From: Ruegeria profundi
GTDB lineage: Bacteria > Pseudomonadota > Alphaproteobacteria > Rhodobacterales > Rhodobacteraceae
DNA: 64,000 nt
Assembly: GCF_001507545.1 (NCBI RefSeq)
Contig: NZ_LQBP01000005.1
Coordinates: forward strand, 1-64,000
Reading direction: 5' to 3'
A program made the position numbers and the translations under genes. This document shows, in pieces, positions 7,889-15,827 of this stretch; the stretch's first letter is position 1; each line of letters starts with the position of its first letter. Under the pieces are notes generated by a model, which saw only the letters and a program-made list of their open reading frames with translations, had not been told where the DNA came from and ran no database searches.

Positions 7889-9037
7889 CTAAGTAACATC
7901 TATGTAGGTGGACGACATGCGCGACAGGGTCTCTTGCCGCTGCATCATCTTTGGGGTTTCCGGCAGGTTTAGATGCTTCAGGATATCCGACCACCTGTGT
8001 AACCAATCGTGTTTTTGAAGGGCGTGTTTCAAGTTGATCTGGCGCATACGGTCTTGTTCAGCCGTGTCGTCAAGGATCGAAATAATTGCGTCCAGGGCTT
8101 TGTCAGGGTCTTCTGGCAGACGGATTACGGATTCAGGCCAGTCGAAATAGCGCAGATAATCCTCTGTTTCTGGCGCATACCCAACTTGAATGGCACCACC
8201 TGCGAGACCTTCGACATGTCGGGGCCCCCAGGCAATATTGCCCTTTTTCTGATCGTCGTGACCGATCTTGGCGATGTCGACCATGAATAGTTTCGAGTGT
8301 TGGATCAGATTTGCCAGTAAGTCCCGGTGCACTTTGTGCTGCGCCGTAGTCGGCGGTTTGGTCGCCGAGTCATATAGGTAGAAACCGCGCCGCTCTGCCA
8401 ATGTGGTCAAAAGCCTGTCATGCAGTTCGGGACGGCGGCGTCCCATGCAATAGATGTCAATCGGGCGGTCCGCGGTCAGAGCATAAGGCGCAAACCGAAC
8501 CATGTCGGCGGCTCCGGGTAGGTGAATAACGGGTTTCCCGGTAATGCGGTGCAACGCATCGCAAGATTCGGCAAACGCGCTGGCAATCAGGTCGAATTTC
8601 GACAGTGACTTTATCAGCGGCAGATATTGTTCGATACCGCTGCTCCAGACCTCTTCCAGAACACAGACCGCAAGACCGCATCGGTCACGCCAATTTGGGA
8701 TTGCATCCAACGCCAGCAACTCCAAAGGTTTTTGGGCATTGCAGAAGAATAGGTCATAGTTCCGCGTCAGTGGGGTTTTTTCCACCCCGGATGGCCAGTA
8801 CTGAAACAGAGCGCTGCGCCGGGACAGCCACCGTTTGGGGTTCAATGGAATTTTGCCACTGGTCCTGAGGTGGGGTGCCACAAGCTGCGTATCTTCGATA
8901 TCGGAAATGACGTCCTCAAACTCGAACCCTGAACAACGGGACACATTGTCATTGAGATTGCGTTGCGAGAAAATCAGGACTTTTCGGTCTGAAGACGCCA
9001 AGTGCTTATCCTTTGTCAGCAATAAACCAGCCCGCAT
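7889..9037 (-). CDS. glycosyltransferase, CgeB/GT4-like
   Basis: A 382-residue cytoplasmic protein with the two-lobe layout of GT-B enzymes. The N-terminal half has little recognisable sequence. The C-terminal half holds YCMGRRRPELHDRLL, a KKGNIAWGPRHVEGLAGGAIQVGY segment that fits the donor-binding E-G-x-A-x-G pattern of group 1 glycosyltransferases, then an EDYLRYFDWPESVIRLPED stretch typical of CgeB-like proteins. It probably adds a sugar during synthesis of the polysaccharide repeat unit. It is transcribed leftward towards the ligase/carrier/dehydrogenase genes (about 210 bp gap) and diverges from the RfbC-like gene. Either an ATG at 9037 or a GTG at 9046 could be the start. Confidence 0.75.
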   Translation of the reverse strand: MRAGLLLTKDKHLASSDRKVLIFSQRNLNDNVSRCSGFEFEDVISDIEDTQLVAPHLRTSGKIPLNPKRWLSRRSALFQYWPSGVEKTPLTRNYDLFFCNAQKPLELLALDAIPNWRDRCGLAVCVLEEVWSSGIEQYLPLIKSLSKFDLIASAFAESCDALHRITGKPVIHLPGAADMVRFAPYALTADRPIDIYCMGRRRPELHDRLLTTLAERRGFYLYDSATKPPTTAQHKVHRDLLANLIQHSKLFMVDIAKIGHDDQKKGNIAWGPRHVEGLAGGAIQVGYAPETEDYLRYFDWPESVIRLPEDPDKALDAIISILDDTAEQDRMRQINLKHALQKHDWLHRWSDILKHLNLPETPKMMQRQETLSRMSSTYIDVT

Positions 9038-9286
9038 TACACACACAGAGTGTCAAATTTTAAACAATTTTTCCGCCGCGCGGGTGGCCGGGCGGTTCGA
9101 AGGCACAGTTTTGTGCAGAAAAAACCAAGAATCATGGAAACTGAACCCATTGTCTGGTTAGCTTTTGGCGTGCCTTCAAATGCCTGACAACGCGTGGCTG
9201 ATTTTGGCCAGCGTTGCTTGGCAGGAATTTTTTTGAACAAGGCGCAGTGTGTGTAGTTGGTTGCGGTCTAGTAGAGGCGGTTTTTA

Positions 9287-9817
9287 ATGATTTTCACAGA
9301 AACGCATTTGCGTGGCGCTTATCTGGTAGACTTGCAGGAAATCTCGGACGATCGTGGGTTCTTTGCCCGGGCCTTTTGCGCAAATGAGTTTGAAAAGCAT
9401 GGTTTGAAACCAGCAATCGCGCAAATAAACCTTTCATTTAATGAGAAAAAAGGCACGATGCGTGGTCTGCATTACCAGCAGGCCCCGGCGACCGAGGCCA
9501 AGTTCATGCGGTGTATCAACGGCGCAATCTACGACGTGATTGTAGACATGCGCCCGGACAGCGACACCTACCTTCAGCATTTCGGGATAGAGTTGTCGGT
9601 GGAAAACCGGCGCGCGCTCTACGTGCCCGAAATGTTCGCCCACGGCTATCTTGCGCTGACGGATGGCGCGCAGGCTTACTACTCGGCCAGCGAGTTCTAC
9701 ACCCCCGGCGTTGAGCAGGGGTTGCGCTACGATGATCCGGCTCTTGGTATACAATGGCCGCAAACTGTAACGATTGTTTCTGAAAAAGACGCGGGGTGGC
9801 CGCTGATCCAGCGCTAA
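9287..9817 (+). CDS. dTDP-4-dehydrorhamnose 3,5-epimerase family protein (RfbC-like)
   Basis: A 176-residue cupin of the RmlC family. Key features are GTMRGLHYQ with the catalytic His, the EAKFMRCINGAIYDVIVDMR strand pair, FAHGYLALTDGAQAYY, and the C-terminal YDDPALGIQWP signature. The family epimerises C3 and/or C5 of nucleotide-bound 4-keto-6-deoxyhexoses. No rmlA, rmlB or rmlD is next door; instead two SDR enzymes and a glucose-1-phosphate cytidylyltransferase are nearby, so a CDP- or other NDP-keto-sugar substrate is possible. It heads a rightward operon with the next SDR (35 bp gap) and the flavoprotein. Family call strong; exact reaction open. Confidence 0.88.
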   Translation: MIFTETHLRGAYLVDLQEISDDRGFFARAFCANEFEKHGLKPAIAQINLSFNEKKGTMRGLHYQQAPATEAKFMRCINGAIYDVIVDMRPDSDTYLQHFGIELSVENRRALYVPEMFAHGYLALTDGAQAYYSASEFYTPGVEQGLRYDDPALGIQWPQTVTIVSEKDAGWPLIQR

Positions 9818-9852
9818 GCCCCACCGCGAATCCAAGGACAGACAACCTTTTC

Positions 9853-10791
9853 ATGACACGTTCGACGGAACATAAAACAACGGTAATGGTCACGGGGGCC
9901 GGTGGGTTCATCGGTCGCGCTGCTGTCCAAGCGCTTGCTCGCCAAGGGCACCGCGTGATCGCGACATACCGAAGCGACCCTTGCCCCAAAATTTACGGCG
10001 ATGTGCATTGGGTCAAGCTTGACGTGACCAACACCTCGGATGTCAGTGCCATCATCCATCTGCACCGGCCCAGCCACTTGCTCGCCTTGGCCTGGTACAT
10101 GGGGCCAGGAAACCAGCAGTCGCCTGAGAATTTTCGCTGGATTCAGCATTCAATCGACCTTCTGTTCGCTTTCTCGAGCGCAGGCGGCAAACGTGTAACG
10201 TTTTGCGGGTCGTGTATGGAGTATGATTGGTCCGGCACTGACAAGCTGCGCGAAGACAGCACTCCAATTTCTCCGGCCACGGAATATGGTGCGGCCAAGG
10301 CGGCTTTGTTCACGGCCTTTGGCCCTATGTGCAAGGCGCTGGACCTGTCCGGGTCATGGGCGCGGCCGTTTTTCCTGTACGGCCCGGGCGAGAACCCGCG
10401 GCGGCTTGCGGCGGATGTCATCCGCTCGCTGCTGCAGGGGCAAGAAGCGCTATGTACACATGGGCAGCAGAAACGCGATTTTCTGCATGTTGATGACGTT
10501 GCCACCGCTATGGTCGCCTTGCTGCTGAGCGATCTGCAGGGGCCGGTCAATATCGGCAGCGGAACGGCAATCCCACTGGCCGATCTGATCCATGAGATCG
10601 GGCGTCAGACCAAGGCCGATGATCTGATACGTCTGGGTGCCCGCGAGGCGCGCCCGGGCGATCCGCCGTTGGTCGAAGCCGACATCACCCGGCTTCACGA
10701 CCAGCTGAAATGGACTCCTAGATTTACATTGAAAACTGGAATTGCGGATACCATCGCGTGGTGGCGCCGCGAAATTGTGAGAGAACGTTGA
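9853..10791 (+). CDS. NAD-dependent sugar epimerase/dehydratase (SDR)
   Basis: A 312-residue extended short-chain dehydrogenase. The N terminus carries VTGAGGFIGRAA (NAD-binding GxxGxxG), the active-site region has CGSCMEYDW and the TEYGAAK Y-x-x-x-K pair, and the C-terminal half binds the sugar. It probably makes or modifies a nucleotide-activated deoxy sugar for the exopolysaccharide. The open frame extends into the upstream gene, but the ATG at 9853 gives the expected short N terminus. The following flavoprotein begins one base after its stop codon, so the two are probably translated together. Confidence 0.85.
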   Translation: MTRSTEHKTTVMVTGAGGFIGRAAVQALARQGHRVIATYRSDPCPKIYGDVHWVKLDVTNTSDVSAIIHLHRPSHLLALAWYMGPGNQQSPENFRWIQHSIDLLFAFSSAGGKRVTFCGSCMEYDWSGTDKLREDSTPISPATEYGAAKAALFTAFGPMCKALDLSGSWARPFFLYGPGENPRRLAADVIRSLLQGQEALCTHGQQKRDFLHVDDVATAMVALLLSDLQGPVNIGSGTAIPLADLIHEIGRQTKADDLIRLGAREARPGDPPLVEADITRLHDQLKWTPRFTLKTGIADTIAWWRREIVRER

Positions 10792-10792
10792 T

Positions 10793-12118
10793 ATGAGTGA
10801 CAAAAATATTGTTATCCTGGGCTCCGGCATGTCCGGATTGGGCGCGGCCCACCACCTGCACGGTGCCGGCGTGTCCAGCAGAATGTATGACAAGAACGCC
10901 TTTCCCGGCGGTCATACAGCAACCTTTACCCATGACAGTGGTTTCATCTTCGATGACGGGCCGCATATTTCCTTTTCGAAGGATCCGCGCATTCAAGACC
11001 TGTTCGCCGAGAATGTCGGTGGCCAATACGAAAAACTCCAAGCCTATGTGAACAACTATTATCATGGCGCATGGGTCAAGCACCCGGCGCAGGCCAATCT
11101 GCACAACCTGCCGGACGAGTTGAAAACACAGTGCATTTTGGACTTTATCGAAGCCTCGAAACAGGATGTGGTTGAAAAGCCTGCAAATTATCTTGAGTGG
11201 CTGATCTCGGTCTTCGGCAAAACCTTCGCCACCCATTTTCCGGCCGTCTATGGAAAGAAATACCATACCGTCGATGCTGACCAGATGAGCACCGTCTGGA
11301 TGGGGCCCCGGCTTTACCGGCCTTCGATGGACGAGGTCATCCGCGGCGCGGTTTTTGCCGAGACCCCCGATGTTCATTACATCACCGATTTTCGGTATCC
11401 GACCGAGGGCGGGTTTATATCCTACCTCAAGCCGTTCATGGAAAAGACCGATCTTCATCTGGATCACAAGGTTATCGCCATCGACCCCGAGGCGCGCACC
11501 GTGCAATTCGAAAACGGTGTGACCGAGACTTATGACCACCTGATTTCCTCGATCCCGCTGCCTGACCTGATCCCGATGGTCAAAGGCGCGCCGGATCATG
11601 TGCGCAAGGCGGCGGCGAAGCTGGCCTGCACCACCTGTATCACGGTGAATATCGGCCTGGCGCGCGACGACTTCACCCCGGCCACATGGACCTATATCTA
11701 TGACGAGGACATCGTCTTTACCCGCCTCAGCTTTCCGCACAAAATGTCGACAAAAACCTGTCCACCGGGTTGCGGATCAATTCAGGCGGAATGCTATTAT
11801 TCTCACAAATACCGCCCGCTGGATGTGTCACCGGATGACCTGATTCAACCCGTGATCGACGATTTGGTGAAGATTGGTCTGATCGAGCAAGATGAGAAAA
11901 TCCTGCACACCGATGCCCGCCTGATCACCCATGCCAACATCATCTTTGACCTTGACCGGGAAGAGGCGTTGCCGATTGTCCATGACTGGCTGGATCAGGC
12001 CGGTATCCACTATGTTGGCCGCTTTGGAGAATGGGGATATCAGTGGACGGACGAGGCCTTCAAATCAGGTGAGCGCGGCGCCCGCACCGTGCTGGAAAAG
12101 ATCGGGGCGCTGGTTTAA
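10793..12118 (+). CDS. UGM/protoporphyrinogen-oxidase-like flavoprotein
   Basis: A 441-residue FAD protein. The N terminus IVILGSGMSGLGAAHHL is a Rossmann dinucleotide-binding motif, followed by PGGHTATFTHDSGFIFDDGPH. A GAWVKHPAQANLHNLP segment resembles the substrate region of UDP-galactopyranose mutase-related proteins. Such proteins are common in glycan loci, where they are annotated as amine oxidase or protoporphyrinogen oxidase; a role in changing a nucleotide sugar or lipid-linked sugar is more likely here than haem synthesis. It is the last gene of the rightward trio and its stop codon lies inside an intrinsic terminator. Fold assignment is firm, reaction unknown. Confidence 0.8.
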   Translation: MSDKNIVILGSGMSGLGAAHHLHGAGVSSRMYDKNAFPGGHTATFTHDSGFIFDDGPHISFSKDPRIQDLFAENVGGQYEKLQAYVNNYYHGAWVKHPAQANLHNLPDELKTQCILDFIEASKQDVVEKPANYLEWLISVFGKTFATHFPAVYGKKYHTVDADQMSTVWMGPRLYRPSMDEVIRGAVFAETPDVHYITDFRYPTEGGFISYLKPFMEKTDLHLDHKVIAIDPEARTVQFENGVTETYDHLISSIPLPDLIPMVKGAPDHVRKAAAKLACTTCITVNIGLARDDFTPATWTYIYDEDIVFTRLSFPHKMSTKTCPPGCGSIQAECYYSHKYRPLDVSPDDLIQPVIDDLVKIGLIEQDEKILHTDARLITHANIIFDLDREEALPIVHDWLDQAGIHYVGRFGEWGYQWTDEAFKSGERGARTVLEKIGALV

Positions 12119-12130
12119 GCGCCCCGTTTT
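12104..12130 (+). terminator. intrinsic terminator overlapping the flavoprotein stop codon
   Basis: A perfect 8-bp stem, GGGGCGCT (12104-12111) with AGCGCCCC (12118-12125), closes a six-base loop and is followed by GTTTT. The TAA stop codon of the flavoprotein gene lies across the loop and stem (12116-12118). It separates the rightward trio from the convergent SDR gene ending at 12139. Confidence 0.8.
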
Positions 12131-12138
12131 GAACCAGG

Positions 12139-13212
12139 TCAGACGATAGGCTCGGTCCGGCGGAAATCCTTGTCCAGCTGGTTTTCCTGAAGCAGTGCTT
12201 CAAGCTGGGCAAGGCGTTTGTATTTGCGGCCCTCGAAATCCTCGACCTTGAGGTCACAAGCCTTTACCGCGTCATAAATTTGCTGCGCGCCCCGGACTGC
12301 GTCCCATTTCGGCTTGAACCCCGGGATGGACTTTTCGATTTTGGCCGAGCTGACGCGGTATGACCGGTTATCTGGTCCAGCATCCGCCGCGTAGTCTATA
12401 TGTGCGCCAGGCACCGTCTTGGCGACAATCTCGGCCAGGTCACGGATCTGATAGTTATTCTCGGTCCGGCAGACATTGAAGGCCTCACCCGAAATGGCCT
12501 TTGGGTCGGCTTCCAACGTGGCGAGAAAGGCGCGGGCCATATCCTCGACATGGATGATCGGTCGCCACGGTGTACCATCCGACATCATGAGGATACGCCC
12601 CGAGGTATAGGCGTGCGCGATCAGATTGTTCAGCACGATGTCAAACCGCATCCGGGGGCTGGCACCGTAAGCGGTGGCAAAGCGCAGGAAAGTGGGTGTG
12701 AAGTTGTCATCGGCCAGCGGTTTCAGGTCGCGTTCGGCCAGAACCTTTGAAACGCCGTAATCCGTCTGCGGGTTCAACTTGCCTTCTTCGTCAACAAAAC
12801 CCTCACCCGCGCGACCATAGTTGGAACAGGACGAGGCAAAGACGAACCGGGATACCCCCGCCGCCTTGGCCTGTTTTGCCACGTGAATCGTGCCTTCGTG
12901 GTTTATCTGTTGGGTCAGACCCGGCCGCAATTGGCCGAGGGGGTCGTTTGAAAGTGCCGCCAGGTGCACGACCGCGTCAAACCCTTTCAGGTCTTCGACC
13001 GTCAGATCACGAATGTCTTTACCCAGGTTGGGAATGTCCGGAACGGTGCCGCCCGGGGCGAAGTCCGCGCGGTCAAAGAGATTTATATCGCACCCAGTCA
13101 CCTGGATTCCCGCCTCGGCCAATACCGGGGCGGTGACCGTCCCCACGTAGCCGAGATGCCCCGTTAACAGAACCTTTTGAATGTTCCCATGTTGCCCACG
13201 GACGGTTGCCAT
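12139..13212 (-). CDS. NAD-dependent sugar epimerase/reductase (SDR)
   Basis: A 357-residue extended SDR. It shows LLTGHLGYVGTV (NAD loop), VHLAALSNDPLGQL, FASSCSNYG, and the catalytic TDYGVSKVLAE (Y-x-x-x-K). It follows the glucose-1-phosphate cytidylyltransferase and overlaps its 3' end by about 140 bp in another frame. The CDP-glucose 4,6-dehydratase RfbG that usually follows rfbF starts differently (VTGHTGFKGSW type), so this is more likely another epimerase, dehydratase or reductase of the pathway. An ATG at 13230 is also open; 13212 (MATVRGQ) is preferred. The last 40 residues (EDFEGRKYKRLAQLEALLQ) form a helical tail beyond the usual SDR end. Confidence 0.85.
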   Translation of the reverse strand: MATVRGQHGNIQKVLLTGHLGYVGTVTAPVLAEAGIQVTGCDINLFDRADFAPGGTVPDIPNLGKDIRDLTVEDLKGFDAVVHLAALSNDPLGQLRPGLTQQINHEGTIHVAKQAKAAGVSRFVFASSCSNYGRAGEGFVDEEGKLNPQTDYGVSKVLAERDLKPLADDNFTPTFLRFATAYGASPRMRFDIVLNNLIAHAYTSGRILMMSDGTPWRPIIHVEDMARAFLATLEADPKAISGEAFNVCRTENNYQIRDLAEIVAKTVPGAHIDYAADAGPDNRSYRVSSAKIEKSIPGFKPKWDAVRGAQQIYDAVKACDLKVEDFEGRKYKRLAQLEALLQENQLDKDFRRTEPIV

Positions 13213-13987
13213 TTTTCCACATCTCCTCAAGTCGGCGTTTGTCCGCCAGGTGATCCATGCAATACCAGAATCCAGGATGGCGATAGGCCATCAACTCACC
13301 CATCTCCATCAGTTTGGGCAGGGGGCCTTCTTCCCACATGATCTCATCGCCATTCACGCTGGCGACGGCATCGAAAACGCCGGGTTCCAGTACGAAAAAG
13401 CCGCCATTGATCCAATCAGCCGCGGTTTCTGGTTTCTCCATGAAACCTTCGACCAACCCATCGTCGCGCACCTGAAGGTGGCCGAAAGTGGTCAGCGGGC
13501 GCACCATGGTGATGGTGGCGAGTTTTCCGTGCGACCTGTGAAAGGCAATAAGCGCATCCAGATCGACGTTCGATACCCCATCGCCATAGGTCAGCATGAA
13601 GGTCTCATTGCCAAGGTAAGGTTGCAGCCGGGCCAGACGCCCACCCGTCATGGTGTCCATGCCGGTATCGATAAGATCCACGGTCCAGGGCGGTGTCTCA
13701 GGCTCGGGCCCACCGTTGGCATAGTCGGGTTCACCGAACAGCTCGCGCTGATCGAAATCAATACGCAGGTTTCCCTGATACTGGCACAGTTCTGAAATGT
13801 AGCGCTTGATCAGATCACCCATATACCCAAGCGCCAGAACAAACTCGTGGTGCCCGTAGGTCGAATAGTGCTGCATGATATGCCAAAGGATCGGCCGGTT
13901 GGCGATCTCAACCAAAGGCTTGGGGCGGACCCGGGTCTCTTCAATCAGGCGAGAGCCCTTACCACCTGCAAATATGGCTGTTTTCAA
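13073..13987 (-). CDS. rfbF: glucose-1-phosphate cytidylyltransferase
   Basis: Makes CDP-glucose from CTP and glucose 1-phosphate, the entry to CDP-deoxy sugars. The sequence opens with AIFAGGKGSRLIEETRVRPKPLVEI, a clear nucleotidyltransferase motif, with ALGYMGDLIKRYI, LTYGDGVSNVDLDALI (metal-binding Asp), and GHLQVRDDGLVEGFMEKP. The start is a TTG at 13987 with a strong GGGAGGC site six bases before it; an upstream ATG would add unrelated residues. Family members usually stop near residue 260-267 (here RPWATW), but this frame continues about 37 residues while already overlapping the SDR gene, a shift from the normal end. Length here is 304 residues. Identification is firm. Confidence 0.88.
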   Translation of the reverse strand: MKTAIFAGGKGSRLIEETRVRPKPLVEIANRPILWHIMQHYSTYGHHEFVLALGYMGDLIKRYISELCQYQGNLRIDFDQRELFGEPDYANGGPEPETPPWTVDLIDTGMDTMTGGRLARLQPYLGNETFMLTYGDGVSNVDLDALIAFHRSHGKLATITMVRPLTTFGHLQVRDDGLVEGFMEKPETAADWINGGFFVLEPGVFDAVASVNGDEIMWEEGPLPKLMEMGELMAYRHPGFWYCMDHLADKRRLEEMWKNGNRPWATWEHSKGSVNGASRLRGDGHRPGIGRGGNPGDWVRYKSL

Positions 13988-14119
13988 TTGTGCCTCCCAA
14001 CGGAACTGATTACTGCAAAAACATTTAAAAGTAGGAACATTCAAATTCGACACTACGTAGGCGGCTGCTGTCAATCTTTGTGGCCACGGCAGGCGCAGAA
14101 AACGCAGAAATTTTTGATA

Positions 14120-15466
14120 TTAGCTGTTCACAGGTCGATAGACGGGTTCCGAACCGATTGATTTGGCGGTGCCGCCATCATGTGCGACGGGTGAATCCCG
14201 GAACTTGGCATCGTCTCTGATCGCCCTTGCCACAAGGTTCATTTTGGTGACGTAGGCGACAAAGAATATCCAGTTGGCCTCTAGCCGGCCAAGCAAGGTG
14301 CTTTCGGTAATATTCGCCAGCAAGTAGGTAACCATCAGCGCCAGAGCGCAGACAATCCCGGCCCGGTTTTCGACGAATCGCATGGAAAAAAACGCGGAAA
14401 AGAAAAAGCGAACAATGGCGGTGCCCAAAAGTGCAACGCCCAGAAAGCCGGTATTCAGCCAGGTTTCGATCAGACCGTTATGAGAATAAAAGGGCGTGAA
14501 ACCCAGATTGGCCTTGTTGGAAAACCATGCCAGGTGGCTGGAATCGGGGTGCCAGAACACCCCGTAGCCCCAGCCAAGCCAGAACCGGTCCATGACGTAA
14601 GGCCAGGTAAGCTCCCATATGGGGATCCTCTCGGACAGGGTTGGTTTTCGACCGATCAGCGCAAAAAGCGGGTCGGCCAGCGGCGAGGACAGTAGAAAGG
14701 CAATCAAACTAATGAGCAGGACTGAGAACAGAATAAAGCAGATCGCCCAGATGACCTCGAACCGAGGAATGATTCGATTGACTACCAGCGCACTCATCGA
14801 GACCAATGCAACCACTTGCGATGTGCGGGATTCAGATGCGACCAGCAACAGCAGTCCGAGGAAAAATGTGACCTGAAACACCAGCTTCAGTTTTCCTTTC
14901 ACCTGACCGATCGCGTAAAACGAGGTCAGCAAAGTCATGACGCAGGCTGCACCCAAGCCGTTCTTGTGCAGGAAAATTCCGTTCCACGTATCGCCCCAGG
15001 GCGGTATCCCCCGGGCTTGTGGCAGGGCAGCGATAGCACCCATGGTCAGTACCATTACAACCGCGTAAAACGACGCCATGAATAACAGCAACCCGCGCAG
15101 CGACATGATGCTGCCTAAAAAAAGGGCAAAAGCGGTTGTGACGACCAATGGCACGCATCGCTCGAATGAATAGGCCGGAAGGCTGCTTATTGTGGTCGAG
15201 ACCAGCGCCCAGATCACAAGGATCGCAAGCTCTGGCGAAGCAAAAGCTCCGCGAATAAGATGCCGGTAATACAATGCTGTAATTGCCATGGCGGGCAGTA
15301 ACATCAGGATTTCCAGCTTGTTGGCCAGATTGTTCTGCCACAGCACAATGTTGAACAGATCCGTGCCGAAAAAAACCACAAGCATCAGACATAAAGCAAG
15401 GATCACGTGACGGAACGGCAGGTCCGATGCGTGTCGATTTGCGTTATTCTGGCTCAGGGCGGTCAT
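14120..15466 (-). CDS. Wzy/O-antigen-ligase-type polymerase, membrane protein
   Basis: A 448-residue polytopic protein with about ten to twelve hydrophobic spans. Family features are the loop IFLHKNGLGAACVM (H-K-N-x-L-G), ASESRTSQVVAL, the large periplasmic loop with DRFWLGWGYGVFWHPD, and YSHNGLIETWLNTGFLG. These match the O-antigen ligase/ExoQ superfamily, which polymerises undecaprenyl-linked repeat units at the periplasmic face or transfers chains. With a flippase, an ExoY-like initiator and an ExoP-like co-polymerase in the locus, polymerase is the likely role. It lies upstream of rfbF on the same strand with a gap of about 130 bp. Two ATGs lie close together; 15466 is taken. Confidence 0.85.
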   Translation of the reverse strand: MTALSQNNANRHASDLPFRHVILALCLMLVVFFGTDLFNIVLWQNNLANKLEILMLLPAMAITALYYRHLIRGAFASPELAILVIWALVSTTISSLPAYSFERCVPLVVTTAFALFLGSIMSLRGLLLFMASFYAVVMVLTMGAIAALPQARGIPPWGDTWNGIFLHKNGLGAACVMTLLTSFYAIGQVKGKLKLVFQVTFFLGLLLLVASESRTSQVVALVSMSALVVNRIIPRFEVIWAICFILFSVLLISLIAFLLSSPLADPLFALIGRKPTLSERIPIWELTWPYVMDRFWLGWGYGVFWHPDSSHLAWFSNKANLGFTPFYSHNGLIETWLNTGFLGVALLGTAIVRFFFSAFFSMRFVENRAGIVCALALMVTYLLANITESTLLGRLEANWIFFVAYVTKMNLVARAIRDDAKFRDSPVAHDGGTAKSIGSEPVYRPVNS

Positions 15467-15827
15467 TGTCAAATCTGTCAGACCAATTGATAGCGCTCCG
15501 GGCTGAACAACCCGGCGGTTTTTCGAATAAATGCGAGTGTCCGAAGCTTACGCAGCGATACGTGGATTGTCTATCACGGCAGAACCTGGGAATGCGGCAA
15601 CGCCGACTTGGTGCACAATTACTCGGCAAACTCGGGGGGCCGTTAGGTTGCAAACAAAGACCCTGTCGCTGCAAAGCGTGGTGTTTTAGGGCTGTGATCA
15701 GGATATTGTTTTCCATCGGCACATATGAGTGTCAGTATGCTCCATGGGATACGCACGCGGTCAGCTAGGTAGTCGGCATGCCAGAAAATGGTGAGTTTTA
15801 CGAGTGTTCAGTGCCTAATCCGGGCTA
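15467..15827. other. divergent intergenic region of the polysaccharide locus
   Basis: About 360 bases between the leftward polymerase and the rightward flippase, presumably holding both promoters. The left end has a TGTCA direct repeat close to the polymerase start (TGTCAAATCTGTCAGACC), a possible regulator site. No open frame with coding character was seen. I cannot place either promoter with confidence. Confidence 0.35.

Noticed and set aside
10724-11740. 338-codon leftward frame antisense to the flavoprotein gene
   Set aside because: A shadow frame produced by GC-rich codon use; the sense strand has clear FAD-binding motifs.
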